Shown here: positions 49,052 through 60,026 of the stretch, piece by piece | Layout: the number at the start of each line of letters is the position of its first letter | Numbering within the stretch: position 1 is the stretch's first letter | Assembly (NCBI RefSeq): GCF_001426085.1 | Contig: NZ_LMRR01000008.1 | Location: forward strand, 93,949-157,948 | Direction: 5' to 3' | DNA: 64,000 bases | Source: Rhodococcus sp. Leaf278 | GTDB lineage: Bacteria > Actinomycetota > Actinomycetes > Mycobacteriales > Mycobacteriaceae | The notes under the pieces: generated by a model | Databases searched by the model: none | What the model was told of the DNA's origin: nothing | The model's input: the letters and a program-made list of their open reading frames with translations, nothing else | Position numbers and translations under genes: made by a program

Positions 49052-49932
49052 CAGTGGTGAACAAGCCCGCGACGGCCACGGCGAAGAAGACCTCCGGCGA
49101 CCCGCAGCGCACGCGCCGCAGCGCGAACATCCTCGGATACGCGGCCATGGTTGCCGTCCTGCTGATGATCGGGCTGCCGCTGTTCTGGATCCTGATCACC
49201 TCGTTCAAGGACCGCCCGGACATCTACGTGCAACCGGTCACCTGGTGGCCCAGCGTCTTTCACCCGCAGAACTACGACGAGGCGACGACGGAGGTGCCGT
49301 TCTTCACCTACCTGCGCAACTCGATCATCATCACCACGGCCGTATCGTCCATCAAGTTCGTTCTCGGGGTACTCAGTGCCTATGGTCTGGTGTTCCTGCG
49401 GTTCCCGGGCAAGAACATCGTCTTTCTCGTCATCATCGCCGCGTTGATGGTGCCCAACCAGATCACCGTCATCTCGAACTACTCGCTCATCTCCGAGTTG
49501 GGTTGGCGAAACTCGTTTCAGGGCATCATCATTCCGCTGGCAGGTGTGGCCTTCGGTACCTTCCTGATGCGCAATCACTTCCTGTCGTTGCCGCCGGAGA
49601 TCATCGAGGCCGCGCGGATGGACGGTGCCGGGCCGGTACGGCTGATGTTCCGGGTGATCCTGCCGTTGTCGGGTCCGACGATGGTTGCCTTCGCGATCAT
49701 CACGATCGTCACCGAATGGAACGAATATCTCTGGCCGTTCCTGATGTCCGACGACTCGTCGGTCGCACCGCTCCCGGTCGGATTGACGCTGCTCCAGAAC
49801 AGCGAGGGCTACACCAACTGGGGTGCGGTCATGGCGGCGACGGTGCTGACCATTCTGCCGATTCTTCTCGTTTTCCTCGTCCTCCAGCGCCACATGATCA
49901 AGGGCCTCACCTCCGGTGCGGTCAAGGGCTGA
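49048..49932 (+). CDS. ugpE: UgpE-type ABC permease
   Basis: A 294-residue partner permease. The ATG at 49048 overlaps the ugpA stop (ATGA). After an N-terminal cytosolic segment (KPATATAKKTSGDPQRTRRSA) six hydrophobic helices follow, starting ILGYAAMVAVLLMIGLPLFWILI. The EAA loop is EIIEAARMDGAGPVRLMFRVILPLSGP. It forms the transmembrane channel with UgpA. The long TSGDPQRTRR-rich N-terminus is unremarkable. Family and operon context are clear. Confidence 0.82.
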   Translation: MTVVNKPATATAKKTSGDPQRTRRSANILGYAAMVAVLLMIGLPLFWILITSFKDRPDIYVQPVTWWPSVFHPQNYDEATTEVPFFTYLRNSIIITTAVSSIKFVLGVLSAYGLVFLRFPGKNIVFLVIIAALMVPNQITVISNYSLISELGWRNSFQGIIIPLAGVAFGTFLMRNHFLSLPPEIIEAARMDGAGPVRLMFRVILPLSGPTMVAFAIITIVTEWNEYLWPFLMSDDSSVAPLPVGLTLLQNSEGYTNWGAVMAATVLTILPILLVFLVLQRHMIKGLTSGAVKG

Positions 49933-49960
49933 TTCACCTCACTATCAGGAGTCGAACACC

Positions 49961-51289
49961 ATGGCACACATCATCAATCGGCGTGGCTTCCTCACGCTCA
50001 CCGGTGCGGCTGCGGCCGCCGCAGCTCTCGCGGCGTGCAGCGGCCCCGGATCGGGCTCGTCCGGCGGCGGCGGCGGTGTGGAAGGCGATGCGAACACCAT
50101 CAATTTCTGGTCGAACCACCCAGGCAAGTCGCAGGAGTTCGAGAAGGAACTGATCTCGCGGTTCCAGGCACAGAACCCGGGCCTGACGGTGAACCTCATC
50201 GACGGCGGCAAGAACTACGAGGAGGTGTCGCAGAAGTTCAACGCGGCACTCTCGGGCGACGACGTGCCCGACGTCGTCGTCCTCTCGGATGTCTGGTGGT
50301 TCAACTACGCGCTCACCGGTGCGATCGAGCCTCTCGACCAGCACTTCTCCGCGGCGGGAGTAGACCAGTCCGACTACGTGGATTCGCTTCTTGCCGACTA
50401 CAACTGGAACGGCAACCACTGGGCTCTGCCGTACGCGCGCTCGACGCCGCTGTTCTACTACAACAAGGCCGTCTGGTCTGCTGCCGGCCTGCCTGATCGT
50501 GGACCGGCCACGTGGCAGGAATTCGACGAGTGGGGCCCGCGCATCCAGGCCGTCGTCGGAAACGGCAAGCTCGCCCACGGTTGGGGCAACGCTGTCGACT
50601 ACCTCGGGTGGACGTTCGAGGGACCGATCTGGACGTTCGACGGGGCGTACTCCGATCAGTTCCAGCTGAAGTTCGACGACCCCAATACCATTGCGGCAGG
50701 CAAGTTCCTGCAGGACATGATCCACACCAAGAAGTACGCGGCAGTCTCCAACGACATCGCCAACGACTTCGCCGCCGGTATCCTCGCGTCCACCATCGCA
50801 TCCACCGGCGACCTGTCCACGATCAAGGCCGGTGCCGCGTTCGAGTTCGGCACCGCGTTCCTGCCCGCCACCGCGGGAACACCGGGCTGCCCCACCGGTG
50901 GTGCGGGTCTGGCCATCCCGGCGAAGATCTCGGAAGAGCGAAAAGTGAACGCACTCAAATTCATCGACTTCGTCACCAACGGTGCCAATACCGCCTACTT
51001 CTCGCAGAACACCGGGTACATGCCGGTCCGCAAGTCGGCGCAGCAGGACCCGTCGGAGATCGCATTCCTCGAGGCCAACCCCAACGCCAAGACGGCCGTC
51101 GATCAGTTGGCATTGACCCGCTCGCAGGACTACGCCCGCGTCTTCGTTCCCGGTGGGGACAAGATCATCGGTAGTGGACTCGAGCAGATCGCACTGCAGA
51201 ACGCCGATGTGGCAACGACATTCGCGTCCATCTCGGAGCAGCTGCAGCAGATCATCGACCGCCAGATCACCCCGAAGCTGCCGAAGTAA
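49961..51289 (+). CDS. ugpB: UgpB-type substrate-binding lipoprotein
   Basis: A 442-residue extracellular binding protein. A twin-arginine-like N-terminus (INRRGFLTLTG) leads into an alanine-rich signal ending LAAC with lipidated Cys26. The mature lobes carry NTINFWSNHPGKSQEFEKEL, LPYARSTPLFYYNKAVWSAAGLP and a C-terminal TGYMPVRKSAQQDPSEIAF. These align with glycerol-3-phosphate/GPC binding UgpB rather than maltose-binding MalE. A 28-base gap with a AGGAG site separates it from ugpE. Its stop overlaps the ugpC start (TAATG). Whether the ligand is glycerol-3-phosphate, glycerophosphocholine or a sugar cannot be decided by eye. Confidence 0.85.
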   Translation: MAHIINRRGFLTLTGAAAAAAALAACSGPGSGSSGGGGGVEGDANTINFWSNHPGKSQEFEKELISRFQAQNPGLTVNLIDGGKNYEEVSQKFNAALSGDDVPDVVVLSDVWWFNYALTGAIEPLDQHFSAAGVDQSDYVDSLLADYNWNGNHWALPYARSTPLFYYNKAVWSAAGLPDRGPATWQEFDEWGPRIQAVVGNGKLAHGWGNAVDYLGWTFEGPIWTFDGAYSDQFQLKFDDPNTIAAGKFLQDMIHTKKYAAVSNDIANDFAAGILASTIASTGDLSTIKAGAAFEFGTAFLPATAGTPGCPTGGAGLAIPAKISEERKVNALKFIDFVTNGANTAYFSQNTGYMPVRKSAQQDPSEIAFLEANPNAKTAVDQLALTRSQDYARVFVPGGDKIIGSGLEQIALQNADVATTFASISEQLQQIIDRQITPKLPK

Positions 51290-52368
51290 TGGCCGCCGTT
51301 CACTACGCCGGTGTCTCGCATCGGTATCCGGGAGCCGAGTCGCTCGCTGTGGACAGCCTGGAACTCGACATCGCGGACGGTGAATTCATCGTCCTGGTCG
51401 GGCCCTCGGGCTGTGGCAAGTCGACGAGTCTGCGGATGCTCGCCGGCCTCGAATCCGTCGAAAGCGGTCACATCGACATCGGCGGAGTGGACGTCACCTC
51501 CTTGGCACCGCGGGCCAGGGATGTCGCGATGGTGTTCCAGAACTACGCGCTGTATCCCAACATGACCGTCGGCGACAACATGGGCTTCGCACTGCGCAAC
51601 GCCGGAATGAGCAAGGCGGACACTGCAGCACGGGTGCTCGACGCGGCGAAGATGCTCGAGCTCGAGCCGCTGCTGAATCGCAAACCCGGCAAGCTCTCCG
51701 GTGGCCAGCGCCAGCGAGTAGCGATGGGGCGCGCCATCGTGCGTCAGCCCAAGGTGTTCTGCATGGACGAGCCGCTGTCCAATCTCGATGCCAAGCTGCG
51801 CGTGTCGACCAGAGCCCAGATTGCCGGTCTACAGCGGCGATTGGGCACCACCACGGTCTACGTCACCCACGATCAGGTCGAGGCCATGACGATGGGTGAC
51901 CGGGTCGCGGTGCTGCTCGACGGCAAACTGCAGCAGATCGCGGCTCCGCGAGAGCTGTACGACAACCCCGTCAACACGTTCGTCGCGGGGTTCATCGGTT
52001 CCCCCGGAATGAACCTCGTCGACGCCCCCGTGCACGACGGCGCTGCCGTACTCGGCGAATTGCGCATCCCGGTCCCGTCCTCGGCACGCGAGCGCGTGGT
52101 CGTCGGGATTCGCCCCGAATCGTGGGATCTGGTGGGTGAAGGCAGCGGTCTGAGCCTCACCGTCGAGCTGATCGAGGAACTGGGTGCGGAGTCGTTCGTG
52201 TACGCATCCGCACCCAGCCCCGACGGTGGGTGGACGACGCCGTCCGGACGTATCTCGGTTCGCGTCGACCGCAAGCTGTCCATCGCCCTGGCCGAAACCG
52301 TTCGACTGGTGCCCAAGCTGGACGAGTTGTTCTTCTTCGACGCCGCTACCGGCCTGCGGTTGTCGTAG
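51289..52368 (+). CDS. ugpC: UgpC-type ABC transporter ATPase
   Basis: A 359-residue sugar-type ATPase. Walker A is GPSGCGKST in VLVGPSGCGKSTSLRMLAG, signature LSGGQRQRVAMGRAI, Walker B VFCMDEPLSNLDAKLR and the D-loop/H-loop VTHDQVEAM. The C-terminal OB-type regulatory domain includes GIRPESWDL. It energises UgpAE. It overlaps ugpB by one base and ends 23 bases inside the convergent P450 gene. The MsmK/UgpC subfamily assignment is solid. Confidence 0.9.
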   Translation: MAAVHYAGVSHRYPGAESLAVDSLELDIADGEFIVLVGPSGCGKSTSLRMLAGLESVESGHIDIGGVDVTSLAPRARDVAMVFQNYALYPNMTVGDNMGFALRNAGMSKADTAARVLDAAKMLELEPLLNRKPGKLSGGQRQRVAMGRAIVRQPKVFCMDEPLSNLDAKLRVSTRAQIAGLQRRLGTTTVYVTHDQVEAMTMGDRVAVLLDGKLQQIAAPRELYDNPVNTFVAGFIGSPGMNLVDAPVHDGAAVLGELRIPVPSSARERVVVGIRPESWDLVGEGSGLSLTVELIEELGAESFVYASAPSPDGGWTTPSGRISVRVDRKLSIALAETVRLVPKLDELFFFDAATGLRLS

Positions 52369-53671
52369 CCGGCTCACCGAGAGCCGGTTCACCGAGATCG
52401 ATAGGGAGAGTGGCCCATCCGTGTAGGACGCGGGTATTGCGGCGGGTTCCCTCGCCTGCCGAGCGTAGGTGCGGGAACCTGTCGAACAGCGCTTTGAGGC
52501 CTACTTCCGATTCGGCCTTGGCCAGTGCTGCGCCCAGGCAGTAGTGGCGGCCGCCCGAGAACGACAGGTGCTTACCTGCGTTGGCTCGGGTGACATCGAA
52601 TCTGTTCGGGTCCTCGAATACCAGTGGGTCTCGGTTGGCACCGGCGAGCACGAGGATCACCAGCGATCCCTCCCTGATCGGCACGCCCTCGACCACGACG
52701 TCGTGTTTGGCGGCCCGTGCGGTCAGCTGCACCGGAGATTCCATCCGCAGCATTTCGTCGATGGCGGTGGGCCAGTGCGACGGATCCTCCTGCAGCACAG
52801 CGAGCTGATCGGGGTGATCGAGCAGCAACCGAATTCCGCTGCCGAGCAGGTTGACGGTTGTCTCGAATCCTGCCGCTAATACCAATCCTGCAGTGGCTCT
52901 CAGCTCTTCGTCGTTCAGGCCGATGCCCTCGTCCTTCGCGGCGATCAGCTGACTCATCAGATCGTCGCCGGGATTGCGGCGCAGCTCGCTGACGTGCTGG
53001 GAGAGCCACGCATCGAACCCGATCAGCCCGCGCTCGACCTGCTTGAACTGGCTCCAGGACAAACCGATGTCGAGGCTCGGTGCGGCCATCTCACCGAATT
53101 CGAGCACCCGCTGGTTGTCCTCGACCGGAACGCCCAGGATCCGCCCGATCACCGCGACCGGCAGGCGCGCGCAATAACGATCGACGATGTCGACAACCGG
53201 AGAACCGTCGGACAGCTCGTCGAGCAGTGCATCCGCGGTCTCCTGCACCTGGTCACGCATCTGCGCCACGGCCCGAGCGGTGAACACCGAGGACACCAGT
53301 TTGCGGTACCGCGTGTGATCGGGCGGTTCGACGGAGAGGAGGGAGGGCGGCAGAATCGGGTGCAGTGCACCGGATCTGGTGTGTCGTTCGATCCACCGCA
53401 GCGGTGCGGGCAAGGTACCGCCCAGTTGCGTGACCCGGAAGTCGTCGGAGCGGAGCAAGTCGAATGCCACCCGATGGTGCACGGTGATGTTCGAGATGCG
53501 GGTCTTCACCAGCGGCGCCTTACGGCGCAGCATTTCGTAGACCGGCGTGGGATTGGCCCGCGTCGCCGGATCGGCGACCAGCATGGCCTGTGGGTCACCC
53601 GCCGCCGCCGCGCGCTTGGCCCCGAACCGGATGACCCCGTGCGCTGCGAGCCATCGTACGAATTCCCTCAT
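52346..53671 (-). CDS. Cytochrome P450, CYP140-like
   Basis: A 441-residue soluble P450. The I-helix oxygen-activation motif is LAAGFETTVNLLG, the K-helix ExxR is in DEMLRMESP, and the heme loop FSGGRHYCLGAALAKAE carries the ligand Cys378. The N-terminus MREFVRWLAAHGVIRFGAKR and the PSLLSVEPPDHTRYRKLVSSVFT block resemble mycobacterial CYP140 (Rv1880c) throughout. The substrate of CYP140 is not firmly known. A ferredoxin gene is not adjacent. The gene converges on ugpC, overlapping it by 23 bases. Confidence 0.92.
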   Translation of the reverse strand: MREFVRWLAAHGVIRFGAKRAAAAGDPQAMLVADPATRANPTPVYEMLRRKAPLVKTRISNITVHHRVAFDLLRSDDFRVTQLGGTLPAPLRWIERHTRSGALHPILPPSLLSVEPPDHTRYRKLVSSVFTARAVAQMRDQVQETADALLDELSDGSPVVDIVDRYCARLPVAVIGRILGVPVEDNQRVLEFGEMAAPSLDIGLSWSQFKQVERGLIGFDAWLSQHVSELRRNPGDDLMSQLIAAKDEGIGLNDEELRATAGLVLAAGFETTVNLLGSGIRLLLDHPDQLAVLQEDPSHWPTAIDEMLRMESPVQLTARAAKHDVVVEGVPIREGSLVILVLAGANRDPLVFEDPNRFDVTRANAGKHLSFSGGRHYCLGAALAKAESEVGLKALFDRFPHLRSAGEGTRRNTRVLHGWATLPIDLGEPALGEPATTTAGR

Positions 53672-53702
53672 CCGAACACCCTCCCCTTGTTCCTACGCGG
53701 TA

Positions 53703-55661
53703 TTACCAGATCTTGACGCGCTGCCCCGGCTCCAAGTACAGCGCATCTCCGGGCTGTACGTCGAAGGCTTGGTGAAAACTGTCCAGATTGCGCACGACGC
53801 CGTTGCACCGGAACTCCGGCGGCGAGTGCGGATCGACGGCGAGACGACGGATCGCCTCGGCGTCTCGTGCCTTGGTGCGCCACACCTGCGACCAGCCGAA
53901 GAACACCCGCTGCAATCCGGTCAGGCCGTCGAGCACCGGGGCTTGTTTGCCTTCGAGCGAAATTTCGTATGCGGCGACCGCGATGGACAGGCCACCGAGG
54001 TCGCCGATGTTCTCACCGATGGTGAACTCGCCGTTGACCTTGTGCCCGGGCAGCGCCGCGGGCTCGAACTCGTTGTACTGCTCGATCAGGGCCGTGGTGC
54101 GCTTGCCGAACTCGGTTCGGTCGCTGTCGGTCCACCAATCGACCATGTTGCCGTCGCCGTCGTACTTGGCACCCTGGTCGTCGAATCCGTGGCCGATCTC
54201 GTGGCCGATCACCGCTCCGATGCCGCCGTAGTTGGCCGCGTCGTCGGCCTCCGGGTCGAAGAACGGTGGCTGCAGAATGGCTGCGGGAAAGACGATTTCG
54301 TTCATGCCGGGGTTGTAGTAGGCATTGACGGTCTGCGGCGTCATGAACCACTCGTCGCGATCGACCGGACCGCCGAGCTTGTCGAGATCGCGCTGGTGGT
54401 CTGCGGTATAGCCGCGGCGGTAGTTACCGAGCAGGTCGTCGGCGCTGATCTCGACGCCCGAGTAGTCGCGCCAGCGATCGGGGTAGCCGATCTTCGGGGT
54501 GAACTTGTCGAGCTTGTCCAGAGCCTTCGTGCGTGTCTCCGGACTCATCCATTCGAGCTCGGAGATGTTGCGGCGGTACGCCTCGGTGAGGTTCTCGACG
54601 AGCACCTGCATCCGCGCCTTGGAGTCGGCGGGGAAGTGGCGTTCGACGTACAGCTTGCCGACGGCCTCGCCGAGAACGTCCTGCACCAGGGAAACTCCAC
54701 GCTTCCAGCGCTCGCGATTTTCCTCGGTGCCGGTCAGCGTCGTTCCGTAGAACGCGAAGTTCTCGTCGACGATTGCGCTCGTCAGGAACGGTGCGCGCGA
54801 ATGGACGACGCGCCAGGCGAGCCACGCCTTCCAGGCCGCGATGTCCTCGGAGGCCCACAGTGCAACGAAAGTGCTGAGGAACGACGGCTGCCGCACGACG
54901 ATCTCGGCGAACTGCTCGGTCGTGGCTCCGAGGCCGGAAATCCATGCCGCCCAATCGAATCCGGGTTCGCTCTCGACGAGGGTGTCGAATTGGACGAGGT
55001 TGTAGCTCTTCTCGGCATCACGCCTGGCGACGACATCCCAGTGGCCTGCCGCGATTTTTTTCTCCAGGTCGAACACCGTCTGGGCGTCGTACTCGATACC
55101 GCTGAGCGCGAACATCTTCGAGATGTGTGCGATGTAGCTCGTACGAATCTCCGCGTAGTCGTCCTGGCGGTAGTACGACTCGTCGGGCAGACCGATACCG
55201 GACTGGCTGAAATGCACGAGGTAGCGGTCGGACTGCTTGGCGTCGGTGTCGACGTACTGGCCGATGCCACCGCCCACGCCGGTGCGCTGTAGCGAGCCGA
55301 GAACGCCTGCGAGCGTGACCGGATCGGCCGCGTCGGCGATGGCGGTGAGCTCGTCGGCGATAGGCGAGACGCCGAGCTGCTCGGCACGGTCGGCGTCCAT
55401 GAAGCTCGAGAACAGGTCGCCGATCTTCTGTGCGTCGCTGCCCACGGGGGGATTCGCGGCGGCGGACTCTTCGATGATGGTCTGCACGTCCACTTCGGCG
55501 CGGTCGTACAACGTCCGGAAGGCTCCGTCGACTGCGCGGTCCGCGGGGATGTCGTAATCCTCGAGCCACTTGCCGTTGACGTGCACGAAGAGGTCGTCCT
55601 GTGCGCGTGTGTTCTCGTCCTGGTAGCTGAGATCGATGCCCGAGTTCACTACTGAAGTCAT
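53703..55661 (-). CDS. zmp1: M13 family zinc metallopeptidase (Zmp1-like)
   Basis: A 652-residue neprilysin-type peptidase. The zinc site HEIGH (His487, Glu488, His491) lies in VIGHEIGHGFDDQG, the third ligand in ENIGDLGGLSIAV, and substrate-binding NAYYNPGMNEIVFPAAIL precedes it. No signal peptide is evident at the N-terminus (TSVVNSGIDLSYQDENTRAQ), as in Mtb Zmp1, which is exported by a non-classical route. It cleaves small peptides after hydrophobic residues. The gene diverges from the TetR gene, with 54 bases between. The C-terminal end LYLEPGQRVKIW is standard. Confidence 0.94.
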   Translation of the reverse strand: MTSVVNSGIDLSYQDENTRAQDDLFVHVNGKWLEDYDIPADRAVDGAFRTLYDRAEVDVQTIIEESAAANPPVGSDAQKIGDLFSSFMDADRAEQLGVSPIADELTAIADAADPVTLAGVLGSLQRTGVGGGIGQYVDTDAKQSDRYLVHFSQSGIGLPDESYYRQDDYAEIRTSYIAHISKMFALSGIEYDAQTVFDLEKKIAAGHWDVVARRDAEKSYNLVQFDTLVESEPGFDWAAWISGLGATTEQFAEIVVRQPSFLSTFVALWASEDIAAWKAWLAWRVVHSRAPFLTSAIVDENFAFYGTTLTGTEENRERWKRGVSLVQDVLGEAVGKLYVERHFPADSKARMQVLVENLTEAYRRNISELEWMSPETRTKALDKLDKFTPKIGYPDRWRDYSGVEISADDLLGNYRRGYTADHQRDLDKLGGPVDRDEWFMTPQTVNAYYNPGMNEIVFPAAILQPPFFDPEADDAANYGGIGAVIGHEIGHGFDDQGAKYDGDGNMVDWWTDSDRTEFGKRTTALIEQYNEFEPAALPGHKVNGEFTIGENIGDLGGLSIAVAAYEISLEGKQAPVLDGLTGLQRVFFGWSQVWRTKARDAEAIRRLAVDPHSPPEFRCNGVVRNLDSFHQAFDVQPGDALYLEPGQRVKIW

Positions 55662-55708
55662 GCGTCCATCTTTACACTCTTGCGCTCGATTGAACGGGTG
55701 TTTAATGT

Positions 55709-55726
55709 GCTGTACATGCGTACAGC
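55709..55726 (+). promoter_or_regulatory. Operator palindrome overlapping the tetR start codon
   Basis: GCTGTAC-ATGC-GTACAGC, a perfect 7-bp inverted repeat whose spacer begins with the ATG (55716-55718) of the TetR gene. A TTTAAT -10-like element is at 55701-55706, so transcription could start near the ATG. It is a plausible autoregulatory site. Confidence 0.6.
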
Positions 55727-56326
55727 AACGGAGGACCTCACGACGAGGGCGCGGATCCGAGATACCGCGATCGACGTATTCGGCGCACAGGGCTTCACCG
55801 CCGGGTTGCGGTCGATCGCCACGGCGGCAGGCGTCTCACCTGGGCTCGTCAACCATCATTTCGGATCCAAGGAGGGTCTGCGCACGGCGTGTGACGAGCA
55901 CGTTCTGCGGGTGATCCGGGAGTCGAAGTCTGCGTCGGCCGGTCCCGCCGGAATGATGGAGCAGCTCGCGCGAATAGACGAGTACGCGCCGCTGGTCGCT
56001 TACATCGTGCGGAGCTTCTCGGCGGGCGGCGCACTGGCGCGAGAGTTGTTCGAGCACATGGTCGCCGACGCCGTTCGGTACATCGACGACGGTGTCCGCG
56101 ACGGCCGGTTCACGCCCAGCCGCGACCCTGCGGCACGCGCTCGATTCATGACCCGACAGAACGTGGGCGGCCTACTGCTGTACGCGCAGATGGCCGGCCC
56201 CGACGTGGACTTCCGCGAGGCCCTCACTGCGCTGAGCGACGAGATCATGCTCCCTGCCCTCGAGCTCTACACCGACGGATTCTTCACCGATTCTCACGCT
56301 TTGGACGCGTACCTGGAGGCAAAGAA

Positions 56327-56330
<4 letters not shown>
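55716..56330 (+). CDS. TetR family regulator of the ABC exporter operon
   Basis: A 204-residue TetR protein. The helix-turn-helix reads [52 protein letters not shown]. The C-terminal region carries the usual TetR helices, with [21 protein letters not shown]. The ATG at 55716 is preferred as the start because the -10-like element sits immediately before it (leaderless); an in-frame TTG at 55680 would be possible. Its stop overlaps the ATPase start (ATGA), so regulator and exporter form one operon. Autoregulation through the palindrome at the start is likely. The inducing compound is unknown. Confidence 0.9.
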
Positions 56331-57201
<871 letters not shown>

Positions 57202-57205
<4 letters not shown>

Positions 57206-58776
57206 ACGGCACGGGAGCACTGCTGCGGTTGTATCTGCGCCGCGATCGCCTGGTGGCGCCCATCTGGGTCGTGCTGCTCGGAGCGCTGCCGCTGCTGTAT
57301 GCGGTCAGCTTCGAGGGCCTGTATCCGACGGCGGCAGACCGGCAAGCGTTCTATCTCGGCACCGTGGCGGTGCCGGCACAGGCGGCTCTCGTCGGGCCGA
57401 TCTTCGGCAGCGACCTGGGTGCCCTGGTGTCCTGGCGCGCCGGACTGATGCTCACCCTCGTTCCGTTGGCCGCGATCCTCACCGTCGTTCGGCACACTCG
57501 CGCCGAGGAGGATGCGGGGCGGACCGAGCTGATCGGGTCGACTGCAGTGGGCAGATACGCCGGGCTGAGCGCGGCCGTGCTGCTTGCGGGCGGCGGCGTC
57601 GCGGCGACCGGAATGTTGTCGTTCGTTTCGCTGTGGGCATTCGGTCTGCCGGTGACCGGGAGCCTCGCGTTCGGGGCCTCGATTGTCGTCGTCGGCGCGG
57701 TGTTCGTCGGCTGCGCGGCGCTGGCGGCCCAGGTGGCGTCCGGGGCTCGGGTGGCTCGCGGCTACGCCCTCGGCGTGTTGGCCGCAGCATTCGTACTCAG
57801 AGCGATCGGCGACATCGGCTCGGGAACCTTGTCGTGGTTCTCACCGATCGGCTGGTCGGCGCAGGTGCGTCCGTTCGCCGACGAGAGGTGGTGGCCGCTG
57901 CTGCTGTCGCTGGTGACCGCAGCTGCGTTCTGTGCCGCGGCGTTCGTGGCAGCGAATCGACGCGATCTCGGCAGTGGTCTGCGGGCCGAGCGACGCGGCC
58001 GGGTGGCTGCCGTGCCGTCACTGTCCGGTCCCGTCGCCCTCGCGTGGCGACTCTCGCGCGGGACCACCGTCGTCTGGACCGTCGGGCTCGCTCTGTTCGG
58101 CATCGCGATCGGCTCGTCCACGGACGGGATAGGTGACCAGCTCGGCAGCAGCACCGCCATCAGCGAGGCACTCGGAAAATTCGGCGGCACCACTCTCGAA
58201 CAATCGTTCATTGCTGCCGTGCTGAGCATCGTCGGCATCATGGTGGCGGCCTACTCGGTGGCGGCGCTACTGCGGTTACACGGCGAAGAAGAGGCAGGAC
58301 TGGCCGAGATCGTGCTCGCCACCGGCGTCTCGCGTCTCCGATGGCTGGCCGGGCATCTACTCCTCGCCGTCGTCGGCCCGGCGTGGCTGCTGCTGGTCGT
58401 CGGCCTCACCATCGGGCTGACGTACGGGTCGGCGACCGGCCATGTGACGGGCGAACTGCCGTCCGTCGTGGGCGGCGCGCTGGGGCAGCTCCCGGCCGTG
58501 TGGGTGGTGATGACCATCGGCGTCGCACTGTTCGGCGCTGTACCTCGGTTCGCGACTCTCCTGTGGGCGGTCCTCGGCGGCTTCGTCGCCCTGGGCCAGA
58601 TCGGTTCCGTGGTGGGCCTACCGCAGCCGTTGCTCGATCTCTCGCCCTTCACGCACACTCCGCGATTGCCGGGGGATGCTGTGTCCCTTGCGCCGATCGG
58701 GTGGCTCGTCGTCATCGCTGCCGCCGTCGGCTTCGCGGGAATCGCAGCGTTCCGCCGAAGAGACATCCGCGGGTGA
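57202..58776 (+). CDS. ABC exporter permease, twelve-helix type
   Basis: A 524-residue polytopic membrane protein with about twelve predicted helices in two similar halves, each ending near DxGxxGxxxG-type loops ([50 protein letters not shown]). It is a fused dimer of permease units like those annotated as exporter of polyketide antibiotics in Actinobacteria. It overlaps the ATPase gene (ATGA). Basic residues follow the last helix (FRRRDIRG). Function depends on the ATPase, and induction is presumably by the TetR gene's ligand. Confidence 0.9.
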
Positions 58777-58872
58777 CGTCGGTCGAATAGCATCACTCGT
58801 GGCCGATATGTCCGGACCGGTCCGACGACGAGTCCGGTCCGGCGATTCGGCCGACACGGGCTTGGAGGATAC

Positions 58873-59976
58873 GTGCACTCGATATTTCTGCGCACGTGGT
58901 GGAACCAGCCGCACAGCTATGAATCGGTCGTCGATTACCTGCGGCTGCACGGTGCGCTCGCCCCGTATCGTCTCGCTGCAGCTCTGAGTACGTTCTCGTA
59001 CGGACTCGGCGCGGCCGCGTTGCTGCTGCTCACCGACGCGTCTCCGACCTCGACGCTCGCCGAGCTCGTGTACGTCGTTGCGATCGTGTCGGCGCTCGTC
59101 GTCGGTATCGCCTGGCTGATGGCCCCGTGGCCGTCGAAAAGACTGTCCCTGTCGTTCGCTGCGTACGCGGATGTGGGAACAACGCTGGGGCTGCTCGCCT
59201 ATGGGTCACCCCAGACAGTCATCTTGGCCTGCGCCCTGCTCGCAGCCAACAGTGTCTACATACAGCTCTTCCACAGTCCGCGAGTGATGGCACTGCATCT
59301 GCTGTGGGCCGCGGCGACAGTAGGGCTGATGTTCGGGCTCATCCTCTCGCAGCCCGATGCCGATCACGGCCTCGCCGTCGCGCAACTCGTCATGCTGGTA
59401 CCCATCACTTTCATGGGCCCGACCTTCTTTCAGTACTTTCTGCTCAAACTGCAGGTTCAAGCGCAGGCGGCCAATCTCGACCCGCTCACCCAGATACGCA
59501 ATCGTCGAGGACTCGAGGAGGCGCTGCCGGTTTACTTTCTCGGAGCCGGCGACATTGCAGTGATGGTGGTCGACGTGGACCGATTCAAGTCGATCAACGA
59601 CCGATTCGGCCATCACCAGGGGGACGCAGCCCTGCAGCTCGTCGCGCGTCGACTGGAGAAGGACGGTGTGCTGCTGGCGAGGGTGGGCGGCGAGGAGTTT
59701 GCGGTGGTGACCAAGTTGGGCGTAGGCGAGGCGCACACACTGGCCGAGGAGTTTCTGGGTGCCGTCTACTCTGTGGGCGACCTCGCACCCCTGACCGTCA
59801 GCATCGGTGTGGCGCACTGCATGTACCCGAGTGCTCGCGACATCGGTGTCGACGCAGTCGAACTCACCGATCGACTGTTACGAGAGGCAGACGTGGCGAT
59901 GTACGAAGCCAAGAAGCAGGGCGGTAATCAGGTGGTGGTGGCGGATCTGTCTGCGCGAGACGACTCGACCGGCTGA
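58873..59976 (+). CDS. GGDEF-domain diguanylate cyclase, membrane-anchored
   Basis: A 367-residue protein with about six membrane helices (about 20-190, starting ALAPYRLAAALSTFSYGLGAAALLLL) and a GGDEF domain. The catalytic loop is RVGGEEFAVVTKLG, the metal Asp is in VMVVDVDRFKSINDRFGHHQGD. The allosteric I-site RxxD expected five residues before GGEEF is absent: the sequence is KDGVLLARV at that position, so product inhibition may be missing. It would make c-di-GMP at the membrane. The start is GTG with GGAGGATAC upstream. Alone in its transcription unit. The C-terminal DLSARDDSTG tail is short. Confidence 0.92.
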   Translation: MHSIFLRTWWNQPHSYESVVDYLRLHGALAPYRLAAALSTFSYGLGAAALLLLTDASPTSTLAELVYVVAIVSALVVGIAWLMAPWPSKRLSLSFAAYADVGTTLGLLAYGSPQTVILACALLAANSVYIQLFHSPRVMALHLLWAAATVGLMFGLILSQPDADHGLAVAQLVMLVPITFMGPTFFQYFLLKLQVQAQAANLDPLTQIRNRRGLEEALPVYFLGAGDIAVMVVDVDRFKSINDRFGHHQGDAALQLVARRLEKDGVLLARVGGEEFAVVTKLGVGEAHTLAEEFLGAVYSVGDLAPLTVSIGVAHCMYPSARDIGVDAVELTDRLLREADVAMYEAKKQGGNQVVVADLSARDDSTG

Positions 59977-60026
59977 GGTGGCCGGACCGGCCGATGCACC
60001 GAGACGCGAGTGCACCGGCCGGCGGC

